Shown here one piece after another: positions 1 through 7,997 of a stretch of 64,000 nucleotides of DNA. The stretch's first letter is position 1; every line of letters begins with the position of its first letter. The DNA is from Jeotgalicoccus nanhaiensis (GTDB taxonomy: Bacteria > Bacillota > Bacilli > Staphylococcales > Salinicoccaceae). The notes under the pieces were generated by a model that did not search any database, was not told the origin of the DNA, and saw only the letters and a list, made by a program, of their open reading frames with translations. A program made the position numbers and the translations under genes. The stretch spans positions 124,001 through 188,000 of the forward strand of contig SPPL01000002.1 in NCBI GenBank assembly GCA_004570955.1, in the 5' to 3' direction.

Positions 1-460
1 TTCTTTAGTCCCTCAGGTCAGAGATAAAGTGAATATCCCCGTAGCTGCAGCAGGTGGAGTTAATGACAGCAGAAGCCTCGCAGCTGCACTTGTTCTCGGG
101 GCTGCAGGTGTTCAGATAGGCACACGATTTTTATCGAGTGAAGAAGCGGGTATTCACAGAGCTTATAAAGAAAAAATATTCGAGAGCCGGGAAGAAGACA
201 CAGTGATTACAAGAGCATTTTCAGGGCGGCCTGCCCGCGGTATAATTAACAAATTTATAAAAAACTTTACTGCAGAGCCGCTGCCATATCCGTATCAGAA
301 CTCTGCAACGAAAAGTGTCAGAAGCGCCGCAGCTGTATATAGTGACAGCGAGTATATGTCACTCTGGGCAGGACAGAACCTGCGTCCCGTTGTAAAGGAG
401 CAGCCGGCAGCTGAAATAGTAGAAGAAATTGTGGATGGTGCGGAGAAGATAATAGGGTAA
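1..460 (+). CDS. Nitronate monooxygenase (NPD family), C-terminal part only
   Basis: The reading frame is open from the first bases of the window and ends at TAA 458-460, so the N-terminal FMN-barrel part lies upstream. The visible part has the glycine-rich phosphate-binding segment AAAGGVNDSRSLAAAL followed by LGAAGVQIGTRFLSSEEA, typical of 2-nitropropane dioxygenase/nitronate monooxygenase FMN proteins, then the usual helical C-terminus. The family oxidises alkyl nitronates with FMN and O2, detoxifying compounds such as propionate-3-nitronate. An in-frame ATG at 29 is internal to the family fold and is not the true start. Some family members are FabK-like enoyl reductases; a C-terminal fragment cannot exclude that. 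A repeat array begins directly at the stop codon. Confidence 0.85.
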   Translation, partial: SLVPQVRDKVNIPVAAAGGVNDSRSLAAALVLGAAGVQIGTRFLSSEEAGIHRAYKEKIFESREEDTVITRAFSGRPARGIINKFIKNFTAEPLPYPYQNSATKSVRSAAAVYSDSEYMSLWAGQNLRPVVKEQPAAEIVEEIVDGAEKIIG

Positions 461-541
461 GTACGTTGTTGAATTGACAAAGTACATGAAGCGACTTGTA
501 AGTACGTTGTTAAATTGACAACGTCCGTAGGCTGCTCCAAT
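458..541. repeat. 41-bp palindromic tandem repeat array A (two units)
   Basis: Two copies of TAAGTACGTTGTTGAATTG begin at 458 and 499, exactly 41 bp apart. Each unit holds an inverted repeat: arms GTACgTTGT and ACAAaGTAC around TGAATTG at 461-485, and arms ACGTTGT and ACAACGT around TAAATTG at 504-524. The spacer starts with ATGAAG, and the sequence after unit 2 (GTAGGCTGCTCC) resembles the spacer of array C (GAAGAGCTGCCC). It lies between the convergent nitronate monooxygenase and chrA genes, and unit 1 overlaps the stop codon of the former. Confidence 0.8.
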
Positions 542-574
542 CCTACTTTCTTTCAATCAACCAGCATATATAAA

Positions 575-602
575 AAGCAGCCGCATAATATGCAGCTGCT
601 TT
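575..602. terminator. Bidirectional intrinsic terminator between nitronate monooxygenase and chrA
   Basis: Stem AAGCAGCcGCAT pairs with ATGCaGCTGCTT (11 of 12 positions) around a 3-nt loop. A short T run follows on the plus strand and an A run precedes it, which gives U residues on the minus strand. It would end both convergent transcripts. Confidence 0.75.
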
Positions 603-611
603 GATTAATGT

Positions 612-1790
612 TTACAGTAATCCGATCAGCATTCCGCCGATAGCGCCGGTTACTACAATAACCCACGGCGGAAGTTTGAAGTAGACCAGCATCACGAAGA
701 GGATTGCTGCCAATGCGAAGTGAACCGGCTCGAGTATAGAACTTGTCCAGATTGGTGTGTAAAGTGCCGAAATTAAAATTCCAATTACTGCAGCGTTAAC
801 GCCCATAACTGCGCCTTTAACTTTTTCGTTATTACGGAGCATATCCCAGAAGGGCAAGGCTCCTAATATTAAGAGGAAAGCGGGAAGGAAGATTGCCGCA
901 GTTGCAACAAGTCCGCCAATCCAGCCGTTCATTACTGTTCCGAGATAAGCGGCGAAAGTGAATAATGGGCCAGGTACAGCCTGCGTTGCACCATAGCCTG
1001 CAAGAAATTCTTCTGCAGAAATCCATCCCATTGGAACGAGTTCCTGCTCTAAAAGCGGAAGTACAACATGTCCACCACCGAATACAAGCGAGCCTGACCG
1101 GTAGAAACTGTCTACTACTGCGATCCAGTAAGAGCCTGTCAGCTCACGGAAGGCCGGCAGCGCAAATAGCAGTACGAAAAATAGTGCTAAACAGACAGCG
1201 GAAAAACTTTTCCTGATAGGGAAAGTCGCCGCTTTTTTATTATCATCTGCTTCATGATTTTTAAAAAGAATAAAACCGATGACCCCTGCAATCAGAATGA
1301 CACCGACTTGTGTAAACACCGATTGAAAGAGCAGAGTCGCGACCAGTGCAAAGAGTGCGATTACTTTTCTTTCTATATCCGGTGTGAGATTTTTACTCAT
1401 TCCCAGAATGGCGTGGAGTACGATAACAACGGCAACAATTTTCAAACCGTGTATCCAGCCTGCTTCGCTGATATCGAAAGTTGTCATCAGGGAAGCAAAA
1501 ATCATCAATACTATAACAGAGGGCAGGGTAAAACCGATAAATGATGTCAGCCCGCCGAGTACACCGCCTCGCATTACGCCGACACCGATACCGACCTGGC
1601 TCGATGCAGGTCCCGGCAGGAATTGTGAAAGTGCCACTAAATCCGCATAGCTTTTTTCACTCATCCACTTTTTTCTTTCAACATATTCAGCATGAAAATA
1701 ACCGAGATGAGCTGTCGGACCGCCAAAGGATGTCAATCCGAGTCTAGTCGATACCAAAAATATTTCTAACAATATTCTGAGTTTGTTCAT
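612..1790 (-). CDS. chrA: Chromate transporter ChrA (CHR family, long chain)
   Basis: This 392-aa integral membrane protein is built of two homologous halves, as in long-chain CHR transporters that export chromate by proton antiport. The first half carries TSFGGPTAHLGYF (residues 20-32) and QFLPGPASSQ (about 56-65). The second repeats these as FGGGHVVLPLL (about 237-247) and a QAVPGP motif. About ten or more hydrophobic segments are visible. The gene is transcribed alone, convergent with the nitronate monooxygenase gene and divergent from the DUF3592 gene. Actual chromate export is inferred from family membership; physiological substrates of many CHR proteins are untested. Confidence 0.9.
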   Translation of the reverse strand: MNKLRILLEIFLVSTRLGLTSFGGPTAHLGYFHAEYVERKKWMSEKSYADLVALSQFLPGPASSQVGIGVGVMRGGVLGGLTSFIGFTLPSVIVLMIFASLMTTFDISEAGWIHGLKIVAVVIVLHAILGMSKNLTPDIERKVIALFALVATLLFQSVFTQVGVILIAGVIGFILFKNHEADDNKKAATFPIRKSFSAVCLALFFVLLFALPAFRELTGSYWIAVVDSFYRSGSLVFGGGHVVLPLLEQELVPMGWISAEEFLAGYGATQAVPGPLFTFAAYLGTVMNGWIGGLVATAAIFLPAFLLILGALPFWDMLRNNEKVKGAVMGVNAAVIGILISALYTPIWTSSILEPVHFALAAILFVMLVYFKLPPWVIVVTGAIGGMLIGLL

Positions 1791-1879
1791 TAATTTCTCC
1801 TAGGTATGTAGTCTTATGTAAAAGATAACATGTATTTTAAACAGCTGCATTTATTTTTACAATCCTTAACATTATCCTG

Positions 1880-1888
1880 TGATATAAT
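1880..1888 (+). promoter_or_regulatory. Extended -10 promoter for the DUF3592 gene
   Basis: TGaTATAAT at 1880-1888 is a consensus extended -10 element about 40 bp before the start codon at 1931. No good -35 hexamer sits at 17 bp, which is common when the TGn extension is present. Confidence 0.5.
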
Positions 1889-1930
1889 TATTCCTTGAAA
1901 CTATAATGGAAATTCAACAGGAGTGTCGTT

Positions 1931-2338
1931 ATGTCAGACCAGCAGATTTTAACTGTGATTTTCGGGTCCGTAGGACTTTTTATGATTTTAATATCACTGA
2001 TAATTTATGTTTTCGGAGTCGCAGTAAAAAAACGAAAATGTACAGCAGAAACGACAGGGAAGGTTGTCGATAAAGTGCAGGGCAGCGATAATAACCTTTA
2101 TCCGGTTATTGAATATGAAGCAGGCGGCGTCATTTACAGAAGAAAGAAAAATGTGACCGCTCACGGGTCGATTAACAATGGTTACCCGATAGGATATGAA
2201 CTGATTGTCTTGTACGACCCGGAAAAACCAAAGCGCTGTTTAATCGGCGGCACAAAGATACAGACAGTAGCGGCGTCTATTCCCGCGATTATCGGTCTGG
2301 TCTTCTTCACAGTCGGCGTAGTAATATTTTTATTTTAA
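1931..2338 (+). CDS. DUF3592 family membrane protein
   Basis: This 135-aa protein has an N-terminal transmembrane helix (about residues 8-32), an extracytoplasmic or cytoplasmic beta-rich middle, and a second helix at the C-terminus (about 113-135). The middle contains YPVIEYEAGGVIYRRK and the later YDPEKPKRCLI, characteristic of DUF3592, where an SH3-like beta domain is held between two membrane helices. The function of the family is unknown. AGGAG sits 8 bp before the ATG. The next gene starts 24 bp downstream, so the two may be cotranscribed. Confidence 0.75.
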   Translation: MSDQQILTVIFGSVGLFMILISLIIYVFGVAVKKRKCTAETTGKVVDKVQGSDNNLYPVIEYEAGGVIYRRKKNVTAHGSINNGYPIGYELIVLYDPEKPKRCLIGGTKIQTVAASIPAIIGLVFFTVGVVIFLF

Positions 2339-2362
2339 TATAAGTTCAGGCAGGGATTTTAA

Positions 2363-3229
2363 ATGAAAAAAAGAGAAAAGAGTGCAATGACTGCACAAAA
2401 TATAAGCAGAAAATTAAGATGTCCGCTTTGTCATGAACCTGTGGAAGTGAGAGAGCTGAAAAGTCTGGTCTGCGTCAATAATCACACTTTTGATTTCGCC
2501 AAGCAGGGTTATGTAAATATTCTTAAAAAACCTGTGGATACTCAGTATGATGATGCATTATTTGAGGCACGTCAAAAAATAATCTGTGATGAAAAATTAT
2601 ATGAACCGGTACACGATAAAATTGCAGATATAATAATAAACCATTCAGCAGAAGATTCGCTGCTGTTTGATGCGGGTTCCGGCGAAGGGTCTCATTTGCA
2701 GACGATACTTGATAAAGTAAATACAGAAACATTGACGGGTATCGGCCTGGACATTTCAAAAGAGGGTATCTTAATGGCGGCGAAAAATTACGGAAATCCA
2801 TTGTGGATTGTTGGAGATCTTGCGAACCCGCCGCTTAGTGACAAGTCCTGCAAATTTATACTGAATTTTTTATCGCCTGCAAATTACTCTGAATTTAAAA
2901 GAATTTTAGCTGCAGACGGTATAATTATAAAAGTAATCCCGGGCAGCGCTTATTTAAAAGAACTCCGCAGGGAATTGTTCAGCGGTACAGACGGGAAAGA
3001 ATATGAAAACAATGATACACTTGAATTAATGAAGAAGAATGTTAAGCTTGTGAAAGAAGAACGGATAACTTATACGAAATTTCTTGACGCTGCTGCACTG
3101 AAAGATTTAATCTCCATGACACCGCTCGGCTGGCATGCAGATACAGCGCAGATAGAAAGATTTGCGGATAAGGGAAATAAAGAAATTACGGTGGATATGC
3201 ATATTATCCTTGCAGCTGCCGAAAATTAA
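2363..3229 (+). CDS. 23S rRNA (guanine-N1)-methyltransferase, RlmA family
   Basis: The 288-aa protein begins with a zinc-binding module, CPLC at about residues 19-22 followed by CVNNH, and then the family phrase FDFAKQGYVNIL. A Rossmann-type SAM-binding site follows (FDAGSGEGSHL). RlmA enzymes methylate N1 of G745 or G748 in helix 35 of 23S rRNA near the exit tunnel; Gram-positive members (RlmAII/TlrB-like) act on G748 and can influence tylosin sensitivity. Whether this is RlmAI or RlmAII cannot be told from motifs alone. AGGGA at 2352-2356 supports the ATG at 2363; a second in-frame ATG lies at 2387. Confidence 0.85.
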   Translation: MKKREKSAMTAQNISRKLRCPLCHEPVEVRELKSLVCVNNHTFDFAKQGYVNILKKPVDTQYDDALFEARQKIICDEKLYEPVHDKIADIIINHSAEDSLLFDAGSGEGSHLQTILDKVNTETLTGIGLDISKEGILMAAKNYGNPLWIVGDLANPPLSDKSCKFILNFLSPANYSEFKRILAADGIIIKVIPGSAYLKELRRELFSGTDGKEYENNDTLELMKKNVKLVKEERITYTKFLDAAALKDLISMTPLGWHADTAQIERFADKGNKEITVDMHIILAAAEN

Positions 3230-3315
3230 ATTGAAACATTTCCGCATATATTTCAGTTAATAGTTTGCTATTTTAAAGATAATAGTCGATAATTACACTA
3301 AAGAGAGAAAATTAT

Positions 3316-3381
3316 ATGGAAATATTACTGTGTTTATTACAAACACGTTACAAAGTAAAAGAAATTCGCTCATGGGCTTGA
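3316..3381 (+). CDS. Possible 21-aa leader peptide or microORF
   Basis: An ATG at 3316 with the weak purine-rich upstream sequence AGAGAGAAAA opens a 21-codon frame (begins MEILLCLLQTRYK, ends RSWA) that stops at TGA 3379-3381. That stop codon lies inside the -35 hexamer of the promoter at 3378. The product resembles no family I know. Short frames like this occur by chance, so this is a low-confidence call based only on position. Confidence 0.15.
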   Translation: MEILLCLLQTRYKVKEIRSWA

Positions 3382-3406
3382 AAAGTTCTGAACATTAAAA
3401 TATAAT
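3378..3406 (+). promoter_or_regulatory. SigA promoter of the candidate small RNA
   Basis: TTGAAA at 3378-3383, a 17-bp spacer, and a perfect TATAAT at 3401-3406. Predicted start of transcription is near 3413. The nearest coding start is 196 bp further on, with a terminator in between. Confidence 0.7.
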
Positions 3407-3412
3407 GAGAAT

Positions 3413-3562
3413 ATATTAAGAAATACATAACAGAACGCACAAACAAAAGTTAAAGCTATACTCTTCATATCATTAACTAAGTCGTTCTTCGATAGTGCCT
3501 TTGGCCTAGATATCATATTATATTATTTATCTGTTAGGGAGACTTTTGATCTCCCTTTTTTT
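3413..3562 (+). ncRNA. Candidate ~150-nt small RNA or attenuated leader upstream of sprT
   Basis: A good SigA promoter (TTGAAA-17-TATAAT) and a strong intrinsic terminator (3537-3562) bracket about 150 nt with no ATG-started reading frame of note. The interior holds AU-rich sequence around GTCGTTCTTCGATAGTGCC and TTTGGCCTAGATATC. I do not recognise it as a known Staphylococcus sRNA or riboswitch. It may be a stand-alone sRNA or a premature-termination leader for the sprT-like gene, whose start is 46 bp beyond the terminator. The region 3230-3377 before it contains nothing else I can support except a possible microORF. Confidence 0.45.
3537..3562 (+). terminator. Intrinsic terminator of the candidate small RNA
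   Basis: Stem GGGAGA (3537-3542) pairs with TCTCCC (3550-3555) around a 7-nt loop and is followed by seven T residues. Confidence 0.8.
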
Positions 3563-3608
3563 GTTGCCTTTTTTAAGGCTATTTAAACACTAAGAAGGTG
3601 AACATATT

Positions 3609-4082
3609 ATGAACAGTGATGAATTGCACAGCTATGCCCGTAAATTTCTCGCTGAAAATTTCGGACTCACACTCGAAATTCCAATTAGAATATCAAAAAG
3701 AATGAAATCTAAGCTCGGCGCGTTTCAAATAAAATATCAGAAGCAGCAGGTTGTTTCGAAAGAAATTGTTATGTCCCACACTTTTCTCGTTAATAACTCC
3801 AGGGAAATCATTCTCGATGTGCTGTATCATGAATGCGTTCATTATGCACTCTACACATTAAAAAAACCTTACAGAGATTCGGATCGCGAATTTACGGAGA
3901 CGCTGGAACACCTCGGCATTGCTAAAACCCGGAGCTATAAATACAAGGGACAGGCCTATTTATATGAGTGCAGAAAATGCAGCTACCAGTTTACGAAAAG
4001 GGTCAAAGGCTACAATAAAAGGTATATATGCAGACACTGCCGCGGCAGGTTTACATATAAAGGTACTGTTTCAGCAGGCTGA
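3609..4082 (+). CDS. SprT-like zinc metalloprotein
   Basis: This 157-aa protein matches the SprT-like family of Firmicutes. It has the zinc-metalloprotease helix HECVH at residues 74-78 and a C-terminal zinc-ribbon with two CxxC pairs (CRKC and CRHC). The length is normal for the bacterial family (about 150 aa). The motif predicts a zinc-dependent protease related in fold to eukaryotic SPRTN, but bacterial members have no firmly assigned substrate. AAGGTG lies 7 bp before the ATG. It is followed by the S-box promoter, so it forms its own short transcription unit. Confidence 0.85.
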   Translation: MNSDELHSYARKFLAENFGLTLEIPIRISKRMKSKLGAFQIKYQKQQVVSKEIVMSHTFLVNNSREIILDVLYHECVHYALYTLKKPYRDSDREFTETLEHLGIAKTRSYKYKGQAYLYECRKCSYQFTKRVKGYNKRYICRHCRGRFTYKGTVSAG

Positions 4083-4103
4083 TTAGAAATTATTAAAAAT
4101 TGT

Positions 4104-4132
4104 TTGACAATTAATTCTGGTTAGACTAGTAT
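4104..4132 (+). promoter_or_regulatory. SigA promoter of the met operon
   Basis: TTGACA at 4104-4109, 17-bp spacer, TAGTAT at 4127-4132. Transcription should start near 4139, just before the S-box aptamer. Confidence 0.75.
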
Positions 4133-4149
4133 GAAATACAATTAAATAA

Positions 4150-4290
4150 GAAATTATCCAGAGAGACGGAGGGATCAGGCCCTGTGAAGTCTCAGCAGCA
4201 GGCTTTTAAGTACTGTGCTAATTCCTGCAGGCAGAGGCTTGGAAGATAATCACACATCGCCATTTGTCTATTTAGATAAATGGCTTTTTT
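4150..4290 (+). promoter_or_regulatory. SAM-I riboswitch (S-box) leader of metNIQ
   Basis: Hallmark S-box sequences are present in order: TTATCCAGAGAGACGGAGGGA, then GGCCCTGTGAAGTCTCAGCA, then the P4 region and a closing TTGGAAGATAATC. P1 forms from ATTATC (4153-4158) and GATAAT (4245-4250). A terminator hairpin follows directly, so high SAM should stop transcription before metN. This predicts that metNIQ and the downstream aminotransferase are expressed when methionine/SAM is low. Confidence 0.93.
4259..4290 (+). terminator. S-box regulated terminator
   Basis: GCCATTT (4259-4265) pairs with AAATGGC (4278-4284), followed by six T residues. It is the OFF-state stem of the SAM riboswitch. Confidence 0.85.
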
Positions 4291-4311
4291 ATTACATAGA
4301 GGAGGGAATAC

Positions 4312-5325
4312 ATGAGCATACAGCTGAATAACGTTTCAAAAACGTATCATTTAAAGGGTAGAAGTGTTGAGGCATTAAAACCGACATCCCTGAAGGTCGA
4401 AACCGGTGAAATTTACGGCTTAATCGGCTATTCCGGGGCCGGGAAAAGTACTCTTTTAAGACTGATTAATCTGCTTGAGAAACCTTCGGCAGGTTCTGTC
4501 ATCGTTGGAGAAGACAATCTTACCGAACTGACACCAAAGGCTCTCAGGATTCGCCGGCAGAAAATCGGCATGATTTTCCAGCAGTTTAACTTAATCGAGT
4601 CAAAGACAGTGTATGAAAATATAGAATTTGTACTGAAAGCAAGCAAATACAGTAAAAAAGATGTGCCAGCAAGAATTGAAGAGTTACTGAAACTCGTTGG
4701 TTTAAACGATAAATCATCTATCAATGCATCAAATTTAAGCGGCGGGCAAAAACAGCGTGTCGGTATCGCTAGAGCACTTGCCAATAACCCGGATATTCTC
4801 TTATGTGACGAAGCGACGAGTGCGCTTGATCCGGATACGACGAAAAGTATTTTAAACCTGCTGAAAAATATTAACAAAACTCTCGGTATTACCATTGTGA
4901 TTATTACTCACGAAATGGAAGTTATTAAAGAAATTGCAGACCGTGTAGGCGTAATGTCCGGCGGTGAAATTATTGAAAGCGGCGAAACATACAGCGTGTT
5001 CAGTCATCCTAAAGAAAAAATTACGAAAGATTTCGTTCAGGAGATATATAACTTTGAAACCCCGCCGCAAATTAAAGAAACGCCGGATAATCAAGTTATT
5101 ACCATTCAATTTTTAAGTGAAAACGCCGAGGAGAATTATTTAAATCAGCTGTACAGGAATTTTGATTTGAATATAAGCATTCTCAACGGAAGAATTGAAT
5201 ATATTAAAGAAAAACCGCTCGGTTTTTTAATGTTCCAAGTATCCGGAAATGCTCAGGAAATAGAACGTCTTAAAACACATATCGATAAAACACCGGGAAT
5301 CGAAAGGGTGGGTTACATTGGATAA
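4312..5325 (+). CDS. metN: Methionine ABC transporter, ATP-binding subunit
   Basis: The 337-aa ATPase has Walker A GYSGAGKST (about residues 38-46), signature LSGGQKQR, and Walker B DILLCDEATSALD, followed by a C-terminal NIL (ACT-like) domain that in this family binds methionine and inhibits transport. It energises uptake of methionine, including D-methionine in characterised relatives, together with MetI and MetQ. The S-box directly upstream fixes the substrate class. GAGGAGGG precedes the ATG. The gene overlaps metI by 8 nt. Confidence 0.95.
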   Translation: MSIQLNNVSKTYHLKGRSVEALKPTSLKVETGEIYGLIGYSGAGKSTLLRLINLLEKPSAGSVIVGEDNLTELTPKALRIRRQKIGMIFQQFNLIESKTVYENIEFVLKASKYSKKDVPARIEELLKLVGLNDKSSINASNLSGGQKQRVGIARALANNPDILLCDEATSALDPDTTKSILNLLKNINKTLGITIVIITHEMEVIKEIADRVGVMSGGEIIESGETYSVFSHPKEKITKDFVQEIYNFETPPQIKETPDNQVITIQFLSENAEENYLNQLYRNFDLNISILNGRIEYIKEKPLGFLMFQVSGNAQEIERLKTHIDKTPGIERVGYIG

Positions 5326-5977
5326 TTTCAGCCAGCTTTGGCCATTGCTGTACCGTGCTTTGCTCGAGACAGCGCTGATGGTTTCTATTTCAATATTTTT
5401 TGCAGTGTTAATCGGACTGCCGCTCGGTATTCTGCTTTACATTACGCAGCATCCGCTGCTGTTTAAAATTAAACCTTTAAACAGCGTGCTCGGATGGTTT
5501 GTGAATATTATCAGGTCGTTTCCTTTTATTATTCTGATTGTGGCGATTATGCCGTTTGCGACCTGGCTCGTTAATGCTTCACACGGTCCGGTTTTTGCAA
5601 GTGTTGCTCTGTCAATTGCAGCAGTGCCGCTGTTTGCACGTCTCGTTGAATCCAGTTTTAACAGTGTAAAAGACGGTGTGATCGAAGCGAGTATTGCAGG
5701 CGGTGCCCCGCTTTATTTAATCGTTACGGATGTGCTGCTGCCGGAAGCCAAGAAAAGCATCGCGCAGGCTATCACACTGACGATAATTTCAATTATCGCC
5801 TTCAGTGCAACTGCGGGTGTCGTAGGCGGAGGCGGGGTCGGTGACCTTGCAATCCGTTACGGCTATTACCGCTACGACACGCTGACGATGATTGTGACAG
5901 TAGTCGTCCTCGTTGTTATCGTGCAGATTGTCCAGTGGGCTGGAGACTTTATCTCTAACAGAACGGAGGAGAAATAA
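5318..5977 (+). CDS. metI: Methionine ABC transporter, permease subunit
   Basis: A 219-aa membrane protein with about five transmembrane helices and the binding-protein-dependent permease (EAA) loop EASIAGGAPLYLIVTDVLLPEA. It forms the channel of the MetNIQ system. The best start is TTG at 5318, which overlaps the end of metN (stop 5323-5325) and has AAAGGGTGG 6 bp upstream; no better ATG is available before the first helix. Its stop overlaps the metQ start codon. Confidence 0.92.
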   Translation: MDNFSQLWPLLYRALLETALMVSISIFFAVLIGLPLGILLYITQHPLLFKIKPLNSVLGWFVNIIRSFPFIILIVAIMPFATWLVNASHGPVFASVALSIAAVPLFARLVESSFNSVKDGVIEASIAGGAPLYLIVTDVLLPEAKKSIAQAITLTIISIIAFSATAGVVGGGGVGDLAIRYGYYRYDTLTMIVTVVVLVVIVQIVQWAGDFISNRTEEK

Positions 5978-6783
5978 TGCGCGGAATTATAATATTTTTA
6001 ATTGGCACTTTAGCCGTTATTATAGGCACTAGCATTCTTCTGTATGAAGACGAGGGTGAAGTGATTACCATTGGTGCATCGAGCGGACCATTTGCAGATA
6101 TGGCATCTTTTGCCTTAAAACCCGTCTTGGAAGAGAACAGTTATACGGTCGAAATCGTTGAATACAGCGATTATATTCAGCCGAATAACGCGCTTTCAAA
6201 TGGCGACCTCGATGCCAATCTCTTTCAGAACGTCCTGTTCATGGACAGTTATAATGAAGAAAATGATGCTGATTTAAAAAATATCATTCAGGTGCCGACG
6301 GCACCTATGGGGCTTTACAGCAGTGAATTCAGTTCGCTGGAAGATATTGCTTCCGGCAGTGAAGTAGCATTGCCTTTAGATCCGGTCAACTCCAGCCGCG
6401 GTTTTTTAACACTGCAGGACGCGGGGCTGATTACCATCAGTGACGACGCAGATATGTTTGCTATCGATGAAGCAGACATTATAAATAATAAAAAAAATCT
6501 CGAGTTTATTTATCAGGACGCCGGCCAGCTGCCGAGAAGCGTTGACCAAATCGGCCTGTCGCTTGTCCCGGGCAACTTTGCGCTCGCAAGTGATATGAAG
6601 CTTTCCGATGCCCTTGCCCTTGAAAACATGAATGAATACTTTAGAAATCAAATTGTAATTAACGGCGATGATGCCGGAACGAAACTGGAAGAAGATTTAA
6701 TCAAGGCTGTAGGGTCGGAGGAATTTAACGAAGTGATTGATGCTGACTTTAAAGGATTCGACAAACCGGAGGAGGATGAATAA
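5977..6783 (+). CDS. metQ: Methionine-binding protein MetQ, without a lipobox
   Basis: A 268-aa substrate-binding protein of the NlpA/MetQ type, with the expected ITIGASSGPFADM, LSNGDLDANLFQN and QLPRSVDQIG segments. It captures methionine outside the cell and delivers it to MetI. Unlike the usual MetQ lipoproteins, the N-terminal hydrophobic segment (residues 3-22) is followed by LLYEDEGE and contains no cysteine, so no lipobox exists; it is probably held by an uncleaved membrane helix. The start ATG shares one base with the metI stop codon. Confidence 0.9.
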   Translation: MRGIIIFLIGTLAVIIGTSILLYEDEGEVITIGASSGPFADMASFALKPVLEENSYTVEIVEYSDYIQPNNALSNGDLDANLFQNVLFMDSYNEENDADLKNIIQVPTAPMGLYSSEFSSLEDIASGSEVALPLDPVNSSRGFLTLQDAGLITISDDADMFAIDEADIINNKKNLEFIYQDAGQLPRSVDQIGLSLVPGNFALASDMKLSDALALENMNEYFRNQIVINGDDAGTKLEEDLIKAVGSEEFNEVIDADFKGFDKPEEDE

Positions 6784-7938
6784 ATGGCAAGCGAACTTTT
6801 AAAATCATTAAGTCCCAGCTATTTCAGCAGTATGATGAATGCAGAGCTCGAAGTCGGCGATAAGCCGCTCTTAAATCTTGCAGTCGGTATTCCCGATGGA
6901 CAGACGCCTGAAGTCATTACCGATGCAGTTAAAGAAGCTGTTGATAAAGTAGAAAATCAAAAATACGGCGCATTTCGCGGCAAGCCGGAACTAAAAGACA
7001 GCATAAAGCGATTTTATAAAAGAACTTACGATGTAGACCTTGAAGATGAAAATATAGCCATCTTGTTCGGCACGAAAAATGCACTGGTTAACTTTCCGCT
7101 CGCTCATATCAATCCCGGTGCAGGCGTGATGCTGCCGAATCCCGGTTACGCAGATTATATTACTGCTGTGGAACTCTCGCAGGCAAGGCTGATCGATATG
7201 CCGCTCCTTAGAGAAAACAATTATCTTCCTGACTTTGATTCGCTCGAAGCAGAACTTAAAGAAACGGACCTTATTTACTTAAACTATCCATCCAATCCGC
7301 TCGGGGCAGCCGCAGATAAATCATTTTTTGATGATGTGATTAAACGGTTCAAAGGCACAAAAACACAGATTGTTCATGATTTTGCATATGCTGCTTTCGG
7401 CTATGACGGTCTTCACCCGAGCATTTTACAAAGTGATCCGGACTTTGAAGTATCGATGGAAATTTATTCGCTGTCGAAAGGATTTAATATGTCCGGCTAC
7501 AGAATCGGTTTTGCAGCCGGGAATAAAGAGATGATAGAAAGTATTAATAAGTTTCAGGATCATACGAATGCAGGGGTTTTCGGTGTTACTCAGGACGCGG
7601 CAACAGCGGCGCTCGACAATGCAGATACTTTGATTCCTGAACAGAATGAAATATTCAAAAAGCGTAAAAATTTTATTAATAAAGCGTTGCTGGATTTAAA
7701 TATCCCAATAGAGCCGATTCAGGGCGGCATTTTCGGGTGGATAAAAGTCCCCTCAGGTTTTAACGGCGAAAGTTTTGTTCAGTACCTGCTGAAAGAACAG
7801 TCTATTCTTGCAACGCCGGGGAAACCTTTCGGGTCCCGAGCCGAAGATTATATCCGCATATCTTTGGCCGTTGCAGATGAAGACTTAAAAACATTTACAG
7901 AAAGACTCCGTGAGATTAAAGAACTCTATCAAGATTAG
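6784..7938 (+). CDS. PLP-dependent class I/II aminotransferase in the S-box operon
   Basis: A 384-aa fold-type I aminotransferase. The substrate-domain motif NYPSNPLGA, the Asp-containing VHDFAYAAFG, and the PLP lysine in SLSKGFNMSGYRIGFAAG are all in place. It starts immediately after the metQ stop codon with GGAGGATG as ribosome binding site, so it is translated from the same S-box controlled message. This context suggests a role in methionine metabolism, for example transamination of 4-methylthio-2-oxobutyrate or methionine, but the family also includes aspartate and alanine aminotransferases and the substrate is not settled by sequence. No convincing terminator follows before mreC. Confidence 0.85.
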   Translation: MASELLKSLSPSYFSSMMNAELEVGDKPLLNLAVGIPDGQTPEVITDAVKEAVDKVENQKYGAFRGKPELKDSIKRFYKRTYDVDLEDENIAILFGTKNALVNFPLAHINPGAGVMLPNPGYADYITAVELSQARLIDMPLLRENNYLPDFDSLEAELKETDLIYLNYPSNPLGAAADKSFFDDVIKRFKGTKTQIVHDFAYAAFGYDGLHPSILQSDPDFEVSMEIYSLSKGFNMSGYRIGFAAGNKEMIESINKFQDHTNAGVFGVTQDAATAALDNADTLIPEQNEIFKKRKNFINKALLDLNIPIEPIQGGIFGWIKVPSGFNGESFVQYLLKEQSILATPGKPFGSRAEDYIRISLAVADEDLKTFTERLREIKELYQD

Positions 7939-7997
7939 TTTATTGTCTGTCATCAAATGTGGTATTATTTACCCAGATATTAAATTTTGGGGGCGGC

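Noticed and set aside
29-460. Complete 143-aa gene starting at ATG 29
   Set aside because: The frame is open upstream to the window edge and the protein is the C-terminal part of a known family, so it is a truncated view of a longer gene.
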